Assembly: GCA_027063215.1 (NCBI GenBank) | Contig: JAMOSE010000089.1 | Span: 1 to 12,594 of the forward strand | Source of the DNA: Sulfurimonas sp. | GTDB lineage: Bacteria > Campylobacterota > Campylobacteria > Campylobacterales > Sulfurimonadaceae | Reading direction: 5' to 3' | Length of the DNA stretch: 12,594 nucleotides | In this document: positions 1 through 8,988 of the stretch, piece after piece | How positions within the stretch are numbered: position 1 is the stretch's first letter | Layout: every line of letters begins with the position of its first letter | Notes under the pieces: generated by a model | Databases searched by the model: none | Told to the model about the DNA's origin: nothing | The model's input: only the letters and a program-made list of their open reading frames with translations | Translations under genes and position numbers: made by a program

Positions 1-87
1 GATAGATTAGATAAGTTTATGAAAAAACTAGCTGCAACAACAGCTGTAACACTTCATACCTATTTTCCAAATCTCTCTTTACGATAA
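1..87 (+). CDS. C-terminal end of an unrecognised protein (5' truncated by window edge)
   Basis: An open frame runs from base 1 to a TAA at 85-87 and encodes 28 residues ending in HTYFPNLSLR. It enters from outside the window with no start required, and the other frames here are closed by stops or lack a start. It converges on the minus-strand gene at 121-717, and the intrinsic terminator in the 33-bp gap overlaps its stop codon. I do not recognise the family from this fragment. It could still be a chance open frame, because 28 codons is short. Confidence 0.5.
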   Translation, partial: DRLDKFMKKLAATTAVTLHTYFPNLSLR

Positions 88-116
88 AAAATGTGCACAA
101 TAAAATCTATTGTGCA
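86..116 (-). terminator. Intrinsic terminator of the xseA/FmdE-like transcript
   Basis: A perfect 9-bp stem (94-102 with 108-116, arm TGCACAATA) has a 5-nt loop. Read on the minus strand, it is followed after two bases by six T residues (86-91), the classic layout of a Rho-independent terminator. It lies 4 bp past the stop of the FmdE-like gene. On the plus strand the bases after the stem are not T-rich, so termination of the converging gene is less certain. Confidence 0.8.
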
Positions 117-120
117 TATA

Positions 121-717
121 CTATTCTGTTATTTGTATCACTTGATCGCTGTTTTGAAAAATTCTCGCAACTCTATCTTGCCACAATTGACCAAAAAGTT
201 TTATATCCTCTTCTGTTGCCGATCCACTTTGCATCTTCTGCATTAAAGGCATCATAGCAGGATCTGCAGTAATTGAAGAGGGGTTATAGATAATATCTAC
301 ACTTTTTGCATTATCAACACGACTAAAACGTGCACTTGATTGAATATCTGCATTAAATTCCATCAGAGAGTGACGGGCAAAATTTCCACCAAGACCTTTA
401 AAACCACTCTTATCCGTTGCTCCTGTAATATGTGAAATCACATTACCTATCACACCAGCAACACCTTCTTGTAGATCTTCCTTAAACGCTACCTTAACGG
501 TTCCTCGAACGGCCCTTTGTTCCGGATAAAGAACCTTGAGTGCTGATTGTGCCATCAAATAAGCTCCGGCAACTGTCGGACAAGAGTGCCCTGCAGCTTT
601 TACAACTTCTAAATAAGTAATCGCATACTCACCATTTTCAAAAGCTCCCAATATCTTTGCCAAGGGATCTACAAGTTCTATACTCTCTACACTATCATAA
701 AATTTTGGATAATTCAT
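121..717 (-). CDS. FmdE-like domain protein, function unknown
   Basis: This 198-residue soluble protein has no signal peptide or membrane segment. Residues 43-56 (AGHSCPTVAGAYLM) resemble the H-x-C-P motif that opens the FmdE domain, named for formylmethanofuran dehydrogenase subunit E. Around residues 91-115 the ITGAT and FKGLGGNF segments sit where that family has its TGC-x-GKGN stretch. The tail near residues 155-187 (MMPLMQKMQSG, then FGQLWQDRVARIF) resembles the Gly-Glu-rich C-terminus of stand-alone FmdE proteins. Cys46 is the only cysteine, so the second family cysteine is missing and metal binding would have to rely on His44, Cys46 and others. No other methanofuran-pathway gene is nearby, so the name is structural only. 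ATG directly follows the xseA stop (TAG-ATG) with an AAAGGA ribosome site inside the xseA end, so the two are co-translated. Confidence 0.62.
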   Translation of the reverse strand: MNYPKFYDSVESIELVDPLAKILGAFENGEYAITYLEVVKAAGHSCPTVAGAYLMAQSALKVLYPEQRAVRGTVKVAFKEDLQEGVAGVIGNVISHITGATDKSGFKGLGGNFARHSLMEFNADIQSSARFSRVDNAKSVDIIYNPSSITADPAMMPLMQKMQSGSATEEDIKLFGQLWQDRVARIFQNSDQVIQITE

Positions 718-1968
718 CTATATATTCCTTTTGTTTAAAACTTTTGCTTCTATCACAACACGATCGCTCTGTGCTTCAAAAATATCACCAACAGAGAGGT
801 CATCAATATCTATCACTTTTGTATCTTGTGATATTTGGGCAAAACCTTTTTTTGTCTTTAATTTTGGATGATTAGATTCTAACATCTTTTGCAGCTGTAA
901 AAGTTGATTTTGAGCAAGAGAGAGTTTTGAATCTATTGCTTGGGGAAATCGCTCCTCTATATTTTGTATCATCTTTTCAAAAGAGCCTATCTTAAAATCA
1001 ATACTTTGTTGCAATGATTTTTGTAACTGTTGTATCTCTTCTTGTTTTTGTGCAATTTTTCTCTCAACTGAATGCTGTAAAAAAGAGGATCTTAGATGTT
1101 CAAGTTCCTGTTTTTTTATATGCAGCTTTTGATTAAAAAGCTGCTCAAACTGCTCACTTATGCCATCAAGTGTCATATGAAGCTCATTGGTATCGGGCAG
1201 TATCATTTCCATAGCGGCACTTGGTGTTGGAGCCCGCAGATCCGCTACAAAATCACTGATAAGCCAATCGATCTCATGCCCTACGGCTGAGACTATAGGT
1301 GTTTTTGCATAAAAGATGGCATCAGCTACACTCTCTTCATTAAAAGCCCATAGATCTTCAAGACTTCCACCACCACGACCAACAACGATAACATCATACC
1401 CTGCCATATCTGCTTTTTTAATCGCCTCTGCTACTCTAAAGGCTGCACCATCACCCTGCACCAAAACATCATATATATCAATTTCCAAAAGTCTATATCG
1501 TGCATTGGCAACACGAAGCATATCTTGCAAAGCTGCTCCTGTTGCAGAGGTAATAAGTGCTATCTTTTTAGGAAATTTGGGCAGTAACTTTTTTCTCTCA
1601 GGTGAGAAATAACCCTGCTGTGAAAGCTTTTGTTTGAGCTGCTCGTAGGCAAGTGCTAAAGCTCCCTGCCCAAAAGGCTCAATAGAAAAACAGTTAATCT
1701 GATAACTTCCACGAGGTTTATAAAGCGTAAGCGCTCCGTCAATAATGACCTTTTGCCCCTCTTCAAGCCGAAACTTAAGTTTTGAGGCATTACCGCGAAA
1801 CATCACACAGCTAATAGCTGAGTCTTTGTCTTTCAGTGTAAAATAGATATGTCCGGAATTGTGAAAGGTGATGCGGGAGAGCTCACCCTCAACAAAAACA
1901 CGAGAAAAACTCTCCTCTAGGAGATGCTTTATCTGTTCATTGAGTGCTGATACGCTAAGTGTGTGCAT
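718..1968 (-). CDS. xseA: Exodeoxyribonuclease VII large subunit
   Basis: XseA is the catalytic and DNA-binding subunit of exonuclease VII, which degrades single-stranded DNA from both ends into short oligonucleotides and acts in mismatch repair and damage processing in the cytoplasm. The protein has 416 residues, slightly shorter than the E. coli subunit. Residues 1-100 form the OB-fold DNA-binding domain (SGHIYFTLKDKDS at 38-50). The nuclease core carries GRGGGSLEDLWAFNEE at 197-212 and VGHEIDWLISDFVADL with RAPTPSAA at 229-252, all family signatures. Residues 265-380 are Gln/Lys/Glu-rich and predicted coiled coil. The small subunit xseB is not in the window. The ATG has a GGA ribosome site and lies 13 nt past the toxin stop codon with no promoter evident between, so xseA probably depends on the toxin-antitoxin transcript. 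Confidence 0.96.
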   Translation of the reverse strand: MHTLSVSALNEQIKHLLEESFSRVFVEGELSRITFHNSGHIYFTLKDKDSAISCVMFRGNASKLKFRLEEGQKVIIDGALTLYKPRGSYQINCFSIEPFGQGALALAYEQLKQKLSQQGYFSPERKKLLPKFPKKIALITSATGAALQDMLRVANARYRLLEIDIYDVLVQGDGAAFRVAEAIKKADMAGYDVIVVGRGGGSLEDLWAFNEESVADAIFYAKTPIVSAVGHEIDWLISDFVADLRAPTPSAAMEMILPDTNELHMTLDGISEQFEQLFNQKLHIKKQELEHLRSSFLQHSVERKIAQKQEEIQQLQKSLQQSIDFKIGSFEKMIQNIEERFPQAIDSKLSLAQNQLLQLQKMLESNHPKLKTKKGFAQISQDTKVIDIDDLSVGDIFEAQSDRVVIEAKVLNKRNI

Positions 1969-1981
1969 GATTTTCCAATAT

Positions 1982-2272
1982 TTAGGGTAGATTTTCTCTG
2001 TAAAGAGTAACTATATAGATACAATTTGCTTCTTCATCATAAGTATAGATAATCGAATAACTTTGATAGACTAATTTTCTTGTAGCTTTATATATCTCAT
2101 CCGATGGTCGTCCTGCTTTTGGAAAAGTTTGTAAAGTTATAGTTATAAATTCTTTTAGCTTCTTTAAATAATTTCGTGTCAACTCTTTTGATTGTGTTTT
2201 CATATAAATATAAGAAGCAATATCTTCAAGCCTCTCAGCAGCTCTTTTTGTAAAAAGAATTTTAATCTTCAT
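1982..2272 (-). CDS. ParE/RelE-family toxin of a type II toxin-antitoxin pair
   Basis: This 96-residue basic protein matches the ParE/RelE fold. It has two N-terminal helices (AAERLEDIASYIY at 11-23, then the 30s-40s helix), FPKAGRPSDE near 54-63, the strand RKLVYQSYSIIYTYD, and a final strand IYIVTLYRENLP. The P-x-x-GRP-x-x-E turn and the ending strand plus YR favour ParE (gyrase poison) over mRNA-cleaving RelE or YoeB, but sequence alone cannot settle the target. It starts inside the antitoxin gene (11-nt overlap), the usual antitoxin-first order. Full length and intact, so likely active. The toxin stop is only 13 nt before xseA. Confidence 0.85.
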   Translation of the reverse strand: MKIKILFTKRAAERLEDIASYIYMKTQSKELTRNYLKKLKEFITITLQTFPKAGRPSDEIYKATRKLVYQSYSIIYTYDEEANCIYIVTLYRENLP

Positions 2273-2504
2273 ATTTTACTGAGACTTGATCAAATGTTTC
2301 ATCAATACTAAAAAGATCATTATCTTTAATCTCTTGAAATGACTTTCTAATATCTTCTTTTATTTCATTATAACGATTTAATGGCATTAAAACAACATTT
2401 TGATTATTTTTACTTGTAATAATACACTCTTCATCCTGCGCACAAGCCTGAGAGATAAGTAATTTTAAATTGTTTCTTGCATAAGAATAGTTAACTGCCT
2501 GCAT
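2262..2504 (-). CDS. YefM/Phd-family antitoxin
   Basis: This 80-residue protein would neutralise the toxin encoded directly downstream and, with it, repress their shared promoter. Residues 1-50 match the Phd/YefM DNA-binding and dimerisation domain: MQAVNYSYARNNLKLLI, then ECIITSKNNQNVVLMPL and NRYNEI, close in pattern to E. coli YefM. Residues 51-80 are acidic and probably disordered until they bind the toxin. The ATG has an AAAGGA ribosome site just upstream. A YefM-like antitoxin with a ParE-like toxin is a known kind of mix-and-match pairing. It lies 110 bp beyond the ubiE stop, behind a tandem terminator and its own promoter, as expected for an independently acquired cassette. Confidence 0.86.
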   Translation of the reverse strand: MQAVNYSYARNNLKLLISQACAQDEECIITSKNNQNVVLMPLNRYNEIKEDIRKSFQEIKDNDLFSIDETFDQVSVKYED

Positions 2505-2522
2505 TTGTCATCCTTTAAAATA

Positions 2523-2532
2523 ATTGTACAAT
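2523..2532. promoter_or_regulatory. Probable antitoxin operator palindrome
   Basis: ATTGTACAAT is a perfect 10-bp palindrome containing TGTACA, the core reported for E. coli YefM-YoeB operators. It overlaps the proposed -10 box of the antitoxin promoter, so binding would block RNA polymerase. A second, imperfect half-palindrome (TTTGACAAA at 2535-2543) lies about 12 bp away centre to centre, similar to the paired operator arrangement described for YefM. The role is inferred from sequence and context. Confidence 0.55.
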
Positions 2533-2551
2533 ATTTTGACAAATTTTACAA
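2523..2551 (-). promoter_or_regulatory. Candidate promoter of the toxin-antitoxin/xseA transcript
   Basis: On the minus strand TTGTAA (2546-2551) and TACAAT (2523-2528) are separated by 17 bp, a good match to a housekeeping sigma-70 promoter. Predicted transcription starts near 2516, giving a leader of about a dozen bases that begins almost at the AAAGGA ribosome site. It lies downstream of the ubiE terminator and upstream of the antitoxin ATG. Confidence 0.55.
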
Positions 2552-2554
2552 ATA

Positions 2555-2580
2555 GAATAAAACCCAGACAAAAGTCTGGG
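2555..2580 (-). terminator. Intrinsic terminator of the main operon (distal hairpin)
   Basis: A perfect GC-rich 7-bp stem CCCAGAC/GTCTGGG (2563-2569 with 2574-2580) has a 4-nt loop. Read on the minus strand, TTTTATT follows directly. This is a strong Rho-independent terminator just after ubiE and separates the operon from the toxin-antitoxin promoter. Confidence 0.85.
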
Positions 2581-2581
2581 A

Positions 2582-2603
2582 AAGCAAGGTTTTATCCTTG
2601 CTT
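2582..2603 (-). terminator. Proximal hairpin of the tandem terminator after ubiE
   Basis: A perfect 8-bp stem AAGCAAGG/CCTTGCTT (2582-2589 with 2596-2603) with a 6-nt loop lies 11 bp past the ubiE stop. On the minus strand it is followed by only a short T run before the second hairpin at 2563-2580. It may act as a backup terminator or as a 3'-end stabiliser for the ubiE mRNA. Confidence 0.6.
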
Positions 2604-2614
2604 GAGATAAAGTA

Positions 2615-3349
2615 TCACTTCTTGCGAGCAATCATTAAAGTAGAGATATCCATTGAAAAACTTTGTGTATGAAGCATCTCAAAACCGGCATGCTCTAGCT
2701 CTGCTTGCATACCTTGAATTGTTACAAAATTTTCAATAGAGTCTGGTAGATACGTATATGCTTCAAGATTTTTAGAAATTGCCCCGCCTACATAAGGAAG
2801 AATTTTATGCATATAAAAATCACGAATCTTTTTAAGGATATTTTTGTTCTCATCTTTCATAAACTCAAGTATAACAACAAGACCATCTTTTTTAAGCATT
2901 CGGTTAAACTCATAAAATGCCTCTTGACGCTCCACAACATTACGAATGCCATACGTAATACTGAGTATATCTGCACTTGCATCATCAAGTGGGATCTTTG
3001 TCGCTTTTGCAATGTGATAATGAAAATCAGGAAACTTTTTACGGGCAACATCAACCATTCCGTTTGATGGATCAACACCGACAAACTCTTTAATAGTAAT
3101 GCCTGCTTTTTCAGCCTGCTTTTGCCAAAAGCCCATCATATCACCTGTACCACAGGCAACATCAACAACACGCTCAATCTCTTTTTTTCCATAGTACTCA
3201 AATGACAAATCACACGCTTTTTTACGCCACGAGATATCTACACCCATACTCATCACACGGTTTGCAGTATCGTATGTCGGTGCAATATCATCAAACATAG
3301 AGACAATTTTCTCCTGTTTTACATCACCCTCTTGTTCTAAAATGCTCAT
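2615..3349 (-). CDS. ubiE: Demethylmenaquinone methyltransferase
   Basis: UbiE (MenG) uses S-adenosylmethionine to methylate demethylmenaquinone, the last ring-modifying step of menaquinone synthesis; members of this phylum normally carry menaquinone. With the start chosen here it has 244 residues, the usual family length. FDDIAPTYDTANRVMSMG at 19-36 and DISWR are the family N-terminal signature, VVDVACGTGD at 61-70 is the SAM-binding motif I, YGIRNV is at 133-138, and YTYLPDSIENF at 198-208 is the C-terminal signature. The frame is open up to a GTG at 3368-3370, but ATG 3347-3349 has AAAAGGA at 7 nt and forms an ATGA overlap with the ribD stop, so it is preferred. It is the last gene before the tandem terminator. 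Confidence 0.93.
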   Translation of the reverse strand: MSILEQEGDVKQEKIVSMFDDIAPTYDTANRVMSMGVDISWRKKACDLSFEYYGKKEIERVVDVACGTGDMMGFWQKQAEKAGITIKEFVGVDPSNGMVDVARKKFPDFHYHIAKATKIPLDDASADILSITYGIRNVVERQEAFYEFNRMLKKDGLVVILEFMKDENKNILKKIRDFYMHKILPYVGGAISKNLEAYTYLPDSIENFVTIQGMQAELEHAGFEMLHTQSFSMDISTLMIARKK

Positions 3350-4359
3350 TGCTCTATCCTTTTCATCCACGTTATTATATCTTCGCTCTCTTTATTGATA
3401 TTTAAAAATTTAAAATTATCACCATCAAAGCTGATCATCTCACTCCCACCCAATGATGGAGCGATATAGCAGAGATAATAATCAACAATTTTACGAGTGA
3501 GTACATACATTTGAGAGCCACCCTCTATCATAATGTTTTTATAATCTTTAAGGCGATCAAGATTATCTTCTATAAAGACTTCTCTGCCTGCAACACCAAA
3601 AAGAGGTATAGTTTTATCAAACTCTTGAGTGCGTGAGAGTATTAAAATATCAGGTGCTTTGCCGTTTACAAGTCTGGCATCAAGTGTTGGTCTGTCTTCT
3701 CGCACAGTTCCACCACCTATGACTAAAAGATCACACACATCACGCATTGCATGCACATTTTTTCTTGAACTCTCAGAGCTGATAATACCACCGTCTGTTG
3801 TACCATTAAGACGCTGTGCCCATTTAAAAAAAACAAAGTGATCATCTAAAGTTTTTTGAAATGGATAGAGTAAAGCATCACACTCATCTTTTAAAACCTC
3901 AGAGTAAACCATACAGTTGTTCATCGAAAGGATCATACTTCCATTGGCAGCTTTTTTGTTGCTGTCATTTGAGCCAATATAGACCTCTTTTATACCGAGT
4001 TCGGCTATAAGATTGGCACATGAAGGTGTTTTACCATAGTGTGAACAGGGTTCAAGTGTTGAGTAGAGTTTGGCATTTTCAAAGATGCCGTTATGATTTG
4101 CTAAAAGGTGAGTATGAATATCTGCTGAGTCTTGCAATGCCAAGATATAGCTGTCATCGGTAAGTTTATAGTAAGCATGTTTGAGTGCATTGACTTCAGC
4201 ATGAGGCTGACCTGCTTTGTGGTGTGCCTCTACAGCAAGGATCTCTCCATATTCGCCGACAACACAACATCCTACTGCTGGATTTGGGTAGGTTAAACCT
4301 TGATATTTCCATGCCTCTTGCAGTGCAAGTGACATGTAAAAGTCATTATCGATTACCAT
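3346..4359 (-). CDS. ribD: Bifunctional riboflavin deaminase/reductase
   Basis: RibD performs the second and third steps of riboflavin synthesis: deamination of the GTP-derived pyrimidine, then NADPH-dependent reduction of the ribosyl chain. It has 337 residues. The N-terminal deaminase has PNPAVG at 25-30 and the zinc site H53-A54-E55, C105 and C114 (EPCSHYGKTPSC). The C-terminal reductase carries KWAQRLNGTTDGG near 179-191, AMRDVCDLLVIGGGTV near 204-219, DRPTLDARL and IMIEGG near 276-281. The spacing from HAE to the first zinc cysteine is 52 residues, about 27 more than in Bacillus subtilis RibG, so there is an inserted segment around 60-98. The start overlaps rimP by 7 nt and has no clear ribosome site, which suggests translational coupling. 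No FMN riboswitch precedes it. Confidence 0.94.
   Translation of the reverse strand: MVIDNDFYMSLALQEAWKYQGLTYPNPAVGCCVVGEYGEILAVEAHHKAGQPHAEVNALKHAYYKLTDDSYILALQDSADIHTHLLANHNGIFENAKLYSTLEPCSHYGKTPSCANLIAELGIKEVYIGSNDSNKKAANGSMILSMNNCMVYSEVLKDECDALLYPFQKTLDDHFVFFKWAQRLNGTTDGGIISSESSRKNVHAMRDVCDLLVIGGGTVREDRPTLDARLVNGKAPDILILSRTQEFDKTIPLFGVAGREVFIEDNLDRLKDYKNIMIEGGSQMYVLTRKIVDYYLCYIAPSLGGSEMISFDGDNFKFLNINKESEDIITWMKRIEQ
3357..3363 (-). promoter_or_regulatory. Ribosome binding site that fixes the ubiE start
   Basis: AAAAGGA on the minus strand lies 7 nt before ATG 3347-3349. The earlier in-frame GTG at 3368-3370 has no comparable site. The site is inside the last codons of ribD. Confidence 0.7.
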
Positions 4360-4802
4360 TCAAAGTAGGTTTTTGCTTTTTTAATATCGTTAAAATCAAC
4401 TTCAGTACTGCCCTCTTCATTTTCAAAAAGAAACTTCTTACCGTTTATCTCTTTGAGTTTTGCACGAAGTTTCTCTTTTTCACCATAAACAATAGCAATA
4501 TCTTCACCAATTGATTTTTTAAAGTGATCAAGTGTAGTGAGTTTTCTCTCAATTCCAGGGCTACCAACTTCAAGTCTGTATTCACCAGAAACAGGAGGTG
4601 TTACATCTAAAAGAGGTGAAAGAAGATGTGTTAGTTCTACGTAACTATCAAGTGGAACACTTTTGCGTTTACCCTCTTCAAACTCAGGAGATATAACACT
4701 TACACGAAAAATAGTCTCATTAAATTCATTGACAATTACAGTATCGTAGAGTTCTAATCCAACTGATTTAACAACTGATTCTATATCACTTTGTAAGCTC
4801 AT
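4353..4802 (-). CDS. rimP: Ribosome maturation factor
   Basis: RimP binds the free 30S subunit and assists late small-subunit assembly in the cytoplasm. It has 149 residues, typical for the family. The N-terminal alpha/beta domain ends in YRLEVGSPGIERKLTTLDHF at 75-94, which corresponds to the family hallmark Y-x-LEVSSPG-x-R-x-L. The C-terminal SH3-like domain follows from about 95, with IAIVYGEKEKLRAKLKEI. The start overlaps the rbfA stop by one base (TAATG), with an AGAGGAAG ribosome site, so translation is coupled. Its position after infB and rbfA groups 30S maturation and initiation factors. In many bacteria rimP precedes nusA; here it lies after rbfA, an order I recall from Campylobacter. 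Confidence 0.92.
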   Translation of the reverse strand: MSLQSDIESVVKSVGLELYDTVIVNEFNETIFRVSVISPEFEEGKRKSVPLDSYVELTHLLSPLLDVTPPVSGEYRLEVGSPGIERKLTTLDHFKKSIGEDIAIVYGEKEKLRAKLKEINGKKFLFENEEGSTEVDFNDIKKAKTYFEW

Positions 4803-5167
4803 TACTCTTCCTCTTTTGTATCTTTTGCTATTTTTTTAAATAGCTCTTCAATTGTTTGTGATTTTTTCAACTGTTCATCAAACTCAAATGTAAGTTTTGG
4901 GCATCTGTACCAACCCTGATCTTTCAGACAAAAATCTTCAATGATAGGACGGGCTTTGCGAAGCTGTTTCATATAGACACGACGTTCTTCTTCAGTGAAG
5001 TTACTTGGATCAATATAGACCTTGGCATCACTTCGACCACGAGAACATTTAACTTCTATCACACTGAGTTCATGCAGACGTGCATCATTGAGTTGTGACA
5101 AGGCTTCTGGAATAATCTCAGCTAAAAGAGACTCAGTTCTCTTTAGCTTTATCTGTGCTTCAGTCAT
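4802..5167 (-). CDS. rbfA: Ribosome-binding factor A
   Basis: RbfA binds the immature 30S subunit near the 5' helix of 16S rRNA and is needed for its late processing. It has 121 residues with one KH-like domain. RTESLLAEIIPEALSQLNDAR at 10-30 is the N-terminal helix with the conserved D-x-R, SDAKVYI at 46-52 is the central strand, and CPKLTFEFDEQLKKSQTIEELF at 89-110 matches the family ending (P-x-L-x-F-x-x-D, then an I-x-x-L helix). The start follows the infB stop after one base and has only a weak ribosome site, so coupling to infB is likely. Confidence 0.93.
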   Translation of the reverse strand: MTEAQIKLKRTESLLAEIIPEALSQLNDARLHELSVIEVKCSRGRSDAKVYIDPSNFTEEERRVYMKQLRKARPIIEDFCLKDQGWYRCPKLTFEFDEQLKKSQTIEELFKKIAKDTKEEE

Positions 5168-5168
5168 T

Positions 5169-7800
<2,632 letters not shown>

Positions 7801-7817
<17 letters not shown>

Positions 7818-8064
7818 CAGTGATGATCTCCTTTAGTTTGTTCATATGTTCGTCTTTTCTCCCACCTCTGCAAGCTCGCATAAGTGCCGGGATAATCTTT
7901 TTATCTTCTAAAAGACAGTTTTGACATAAATAAAAACTTCGTCCAACACCGCTAAAAGAAGTAATCTCTCCATTTATGCATTGAAGCCTAAAAAGATTTT
8001 TCTGTACTTCTCTTGTTCTACAAGAGAGGCACATTCTTGTTGGTTGATGAAATTTTTTTGCCAT
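7801..8064 (-). CDS. ylxR: YlxR family RNA-binding protein (DUF448)
   Basis: This 87-residue basic protein belongs to the YlxR/DUF448 family, small nucleic-acid-binding proteins typically encoded just before infB. Recent work in Bacillus subtilis links the family to RNase P modulation, but its role in this phylum is unknown to me. RMCLSCRTRE at 10-19 matches the family opening (R-x-C-x-x-C-R). GVGRSFYLCQNC at 39-50 corresponds to the GRGAY-x-C box. The two CxxC pairs (C12/C15 and C47/C50) suggest a zinc knuckle. It overlaps infB by 17 nt. No clear ribosome site precedes the ATG. nusA, the usual upstream neighbour, is absent and thrB takes its place. Confidence 0.88.
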
Positions 8065-8094
8065 TATATCTAAATATCGCTTTATTTAATAGGC

Positions 8095-8976
8095 TTAACG
8101 CTCTATTATTAATCCATTATTGTCAAAATCCAAAATTTTCACTCCAAATTCTGGAAATTTCTGTCGCATTTTATTTGCAATCATTGCAGAATCATCATCA
8201 TAAACAAGTGAAAAAAATGTTGAACCACTCCCTGATAATGCACTCATAAGAGCACCACTTTCATACGCAACTTTTTGAACGGAAAAAAGTTCAGGCAATG
8301 TTTTCATTCTTGCTTTTTGATGAAATCTATCTTGAGCTGCTAATTTTAACATTTCCCAATCTTCATTAAAAAATGCTGCAACAGTCAATGCAGTATGCGA
8401 AAGATTATAAATTGCATTCTCTTTAGAGTATGATTTTGGCAAAATTGTACGTGACTTTGCTGTATTCATCTGTTTGTTTGGAATGACAACAACAGCTTTA
8501 AGATAATCAGGAAGATGTTTTTTCTGTGAAAAGACTTTGTTTTTTTCAATCGTAGCAACATTAAATCCACCCATCACTGCAGGAGTGATATTATCTGGAT
8601 GTGGTTCATAAACAAGTGCATGATTTAAAATACGACGCTTACTTACTCGAATACCTGCTGCTTCATGTGCTGAAGCAATAGCGGAAACAATTACAGCAGA
8701 AGAACTTCCCAAACCACGAGACATCGGAATCTGATTATAAAATGTAAATTTAAAATTCTGTTTTTTCTTTGTAAGACGAGAGTAGTGTTCATTAAATATA
8801 GAGATAAAAAGGTTATTCCCTTTTAATCTAGGGTTATTCTCACCCTCTCCTTTAATACTGACACTAAAAAATTTTGATGGATGAAACTCCACACGATTAC
8901 GTAGTTCTACTGCAAGTCCCAAAGTATCAAAACCCGGTCCTAAATTGGCAGAAGTTGCCGGTACACTAATTGTCAC
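8095..8976 (-). CDS. thrB: Homoserine kinase
   Basis: ThrB phosphorylates homoserine with ATP, the penultimate step of threonine synthesis. The chosen form has 293 residues. TISVPATSANLGPGFDTLG at 2-20 is the GHMP-kinase N-terminal signature, PMSRGLGSSSA at 84-94 is the ATP-binding loop, EPHPDN is at 124-129, and ALSGSGST at 246-253 is the C-terminal glycine motif. The start is re-called. The open frame reaches a GTG at 8998-9000, but a GTG at 8974-8976 has AGGAA 7 nt upstream and gives the N-terminus seen across the family, while the longer form adds eight residues and overlaps the upstream gene. Its place between envelope and translation genes matches the order recalled for Campylobacter. 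Confidence 0.92.
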   Translation of the reverse strand: MTISVPATSANLGPGFDTLGLAVELRNRVEFHPSKFFSVSIKGEGENNPRLKGNNLFISIFNEHYSRLTKKKQNFKFTFYNQIPMSRGLGSSSAVIVSAIASAHEAAGIRVSKRRILNHALVYEPHPDNITPAVMGGFNVATIEKNKVFSQKKHLPDYLKAVVVIPNKQMNTAKSRTILPKSYSKENAIYNLSHTALTVAAFFNEDWEMLKLAAQDRFHQKARMKTLPELFSVQKVAYESGALMSALSGSGSTFFSLVYDDDSAMIANKMRQKFPEFGVKILDFDNNGLIIER

Positions 8977-8983
8977 TGATATT

Positions 8984-8988
8984 TTCCT
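8984..8988 (-). promoter_or_regulatory. Ribosome binding site that fixes the thrB GTG start
   Basis: AGGAA on the minus strand lies 7 nt before GTG 8974-8976 and shares bases with the TAG stop of the upstream TsaB-like gene, so termination of that gene and initiation of thrB are physically linked. Confidence 0.6.

Noticed and set aside
1316..1612. A 98-codon plus-strand open frame
   Set aside because: It is the reverse of the conserved xseA core and has no family resemblance of its own.
1982..2504. Calling the pair YefM-YoeB
   Set aside because: The antitoxin fits YefM, but the toxin is longer than YoeB and has the GRPSDE turn and terminal strand of ParE-type proteins.
3374..3379. TATAAT on the minus strand just upstream of ubiE
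   Set aside because: It is made by the Ile-Ile codons near the ribD end, with no -35-like sequence at the proper distance; probably chance.
4353..4802. FMN riboswitch ahead of ribD
   Set aside because: ribD overlaps rimP by 7 nt, so there is no untranslated leader in which such a structure could sit.
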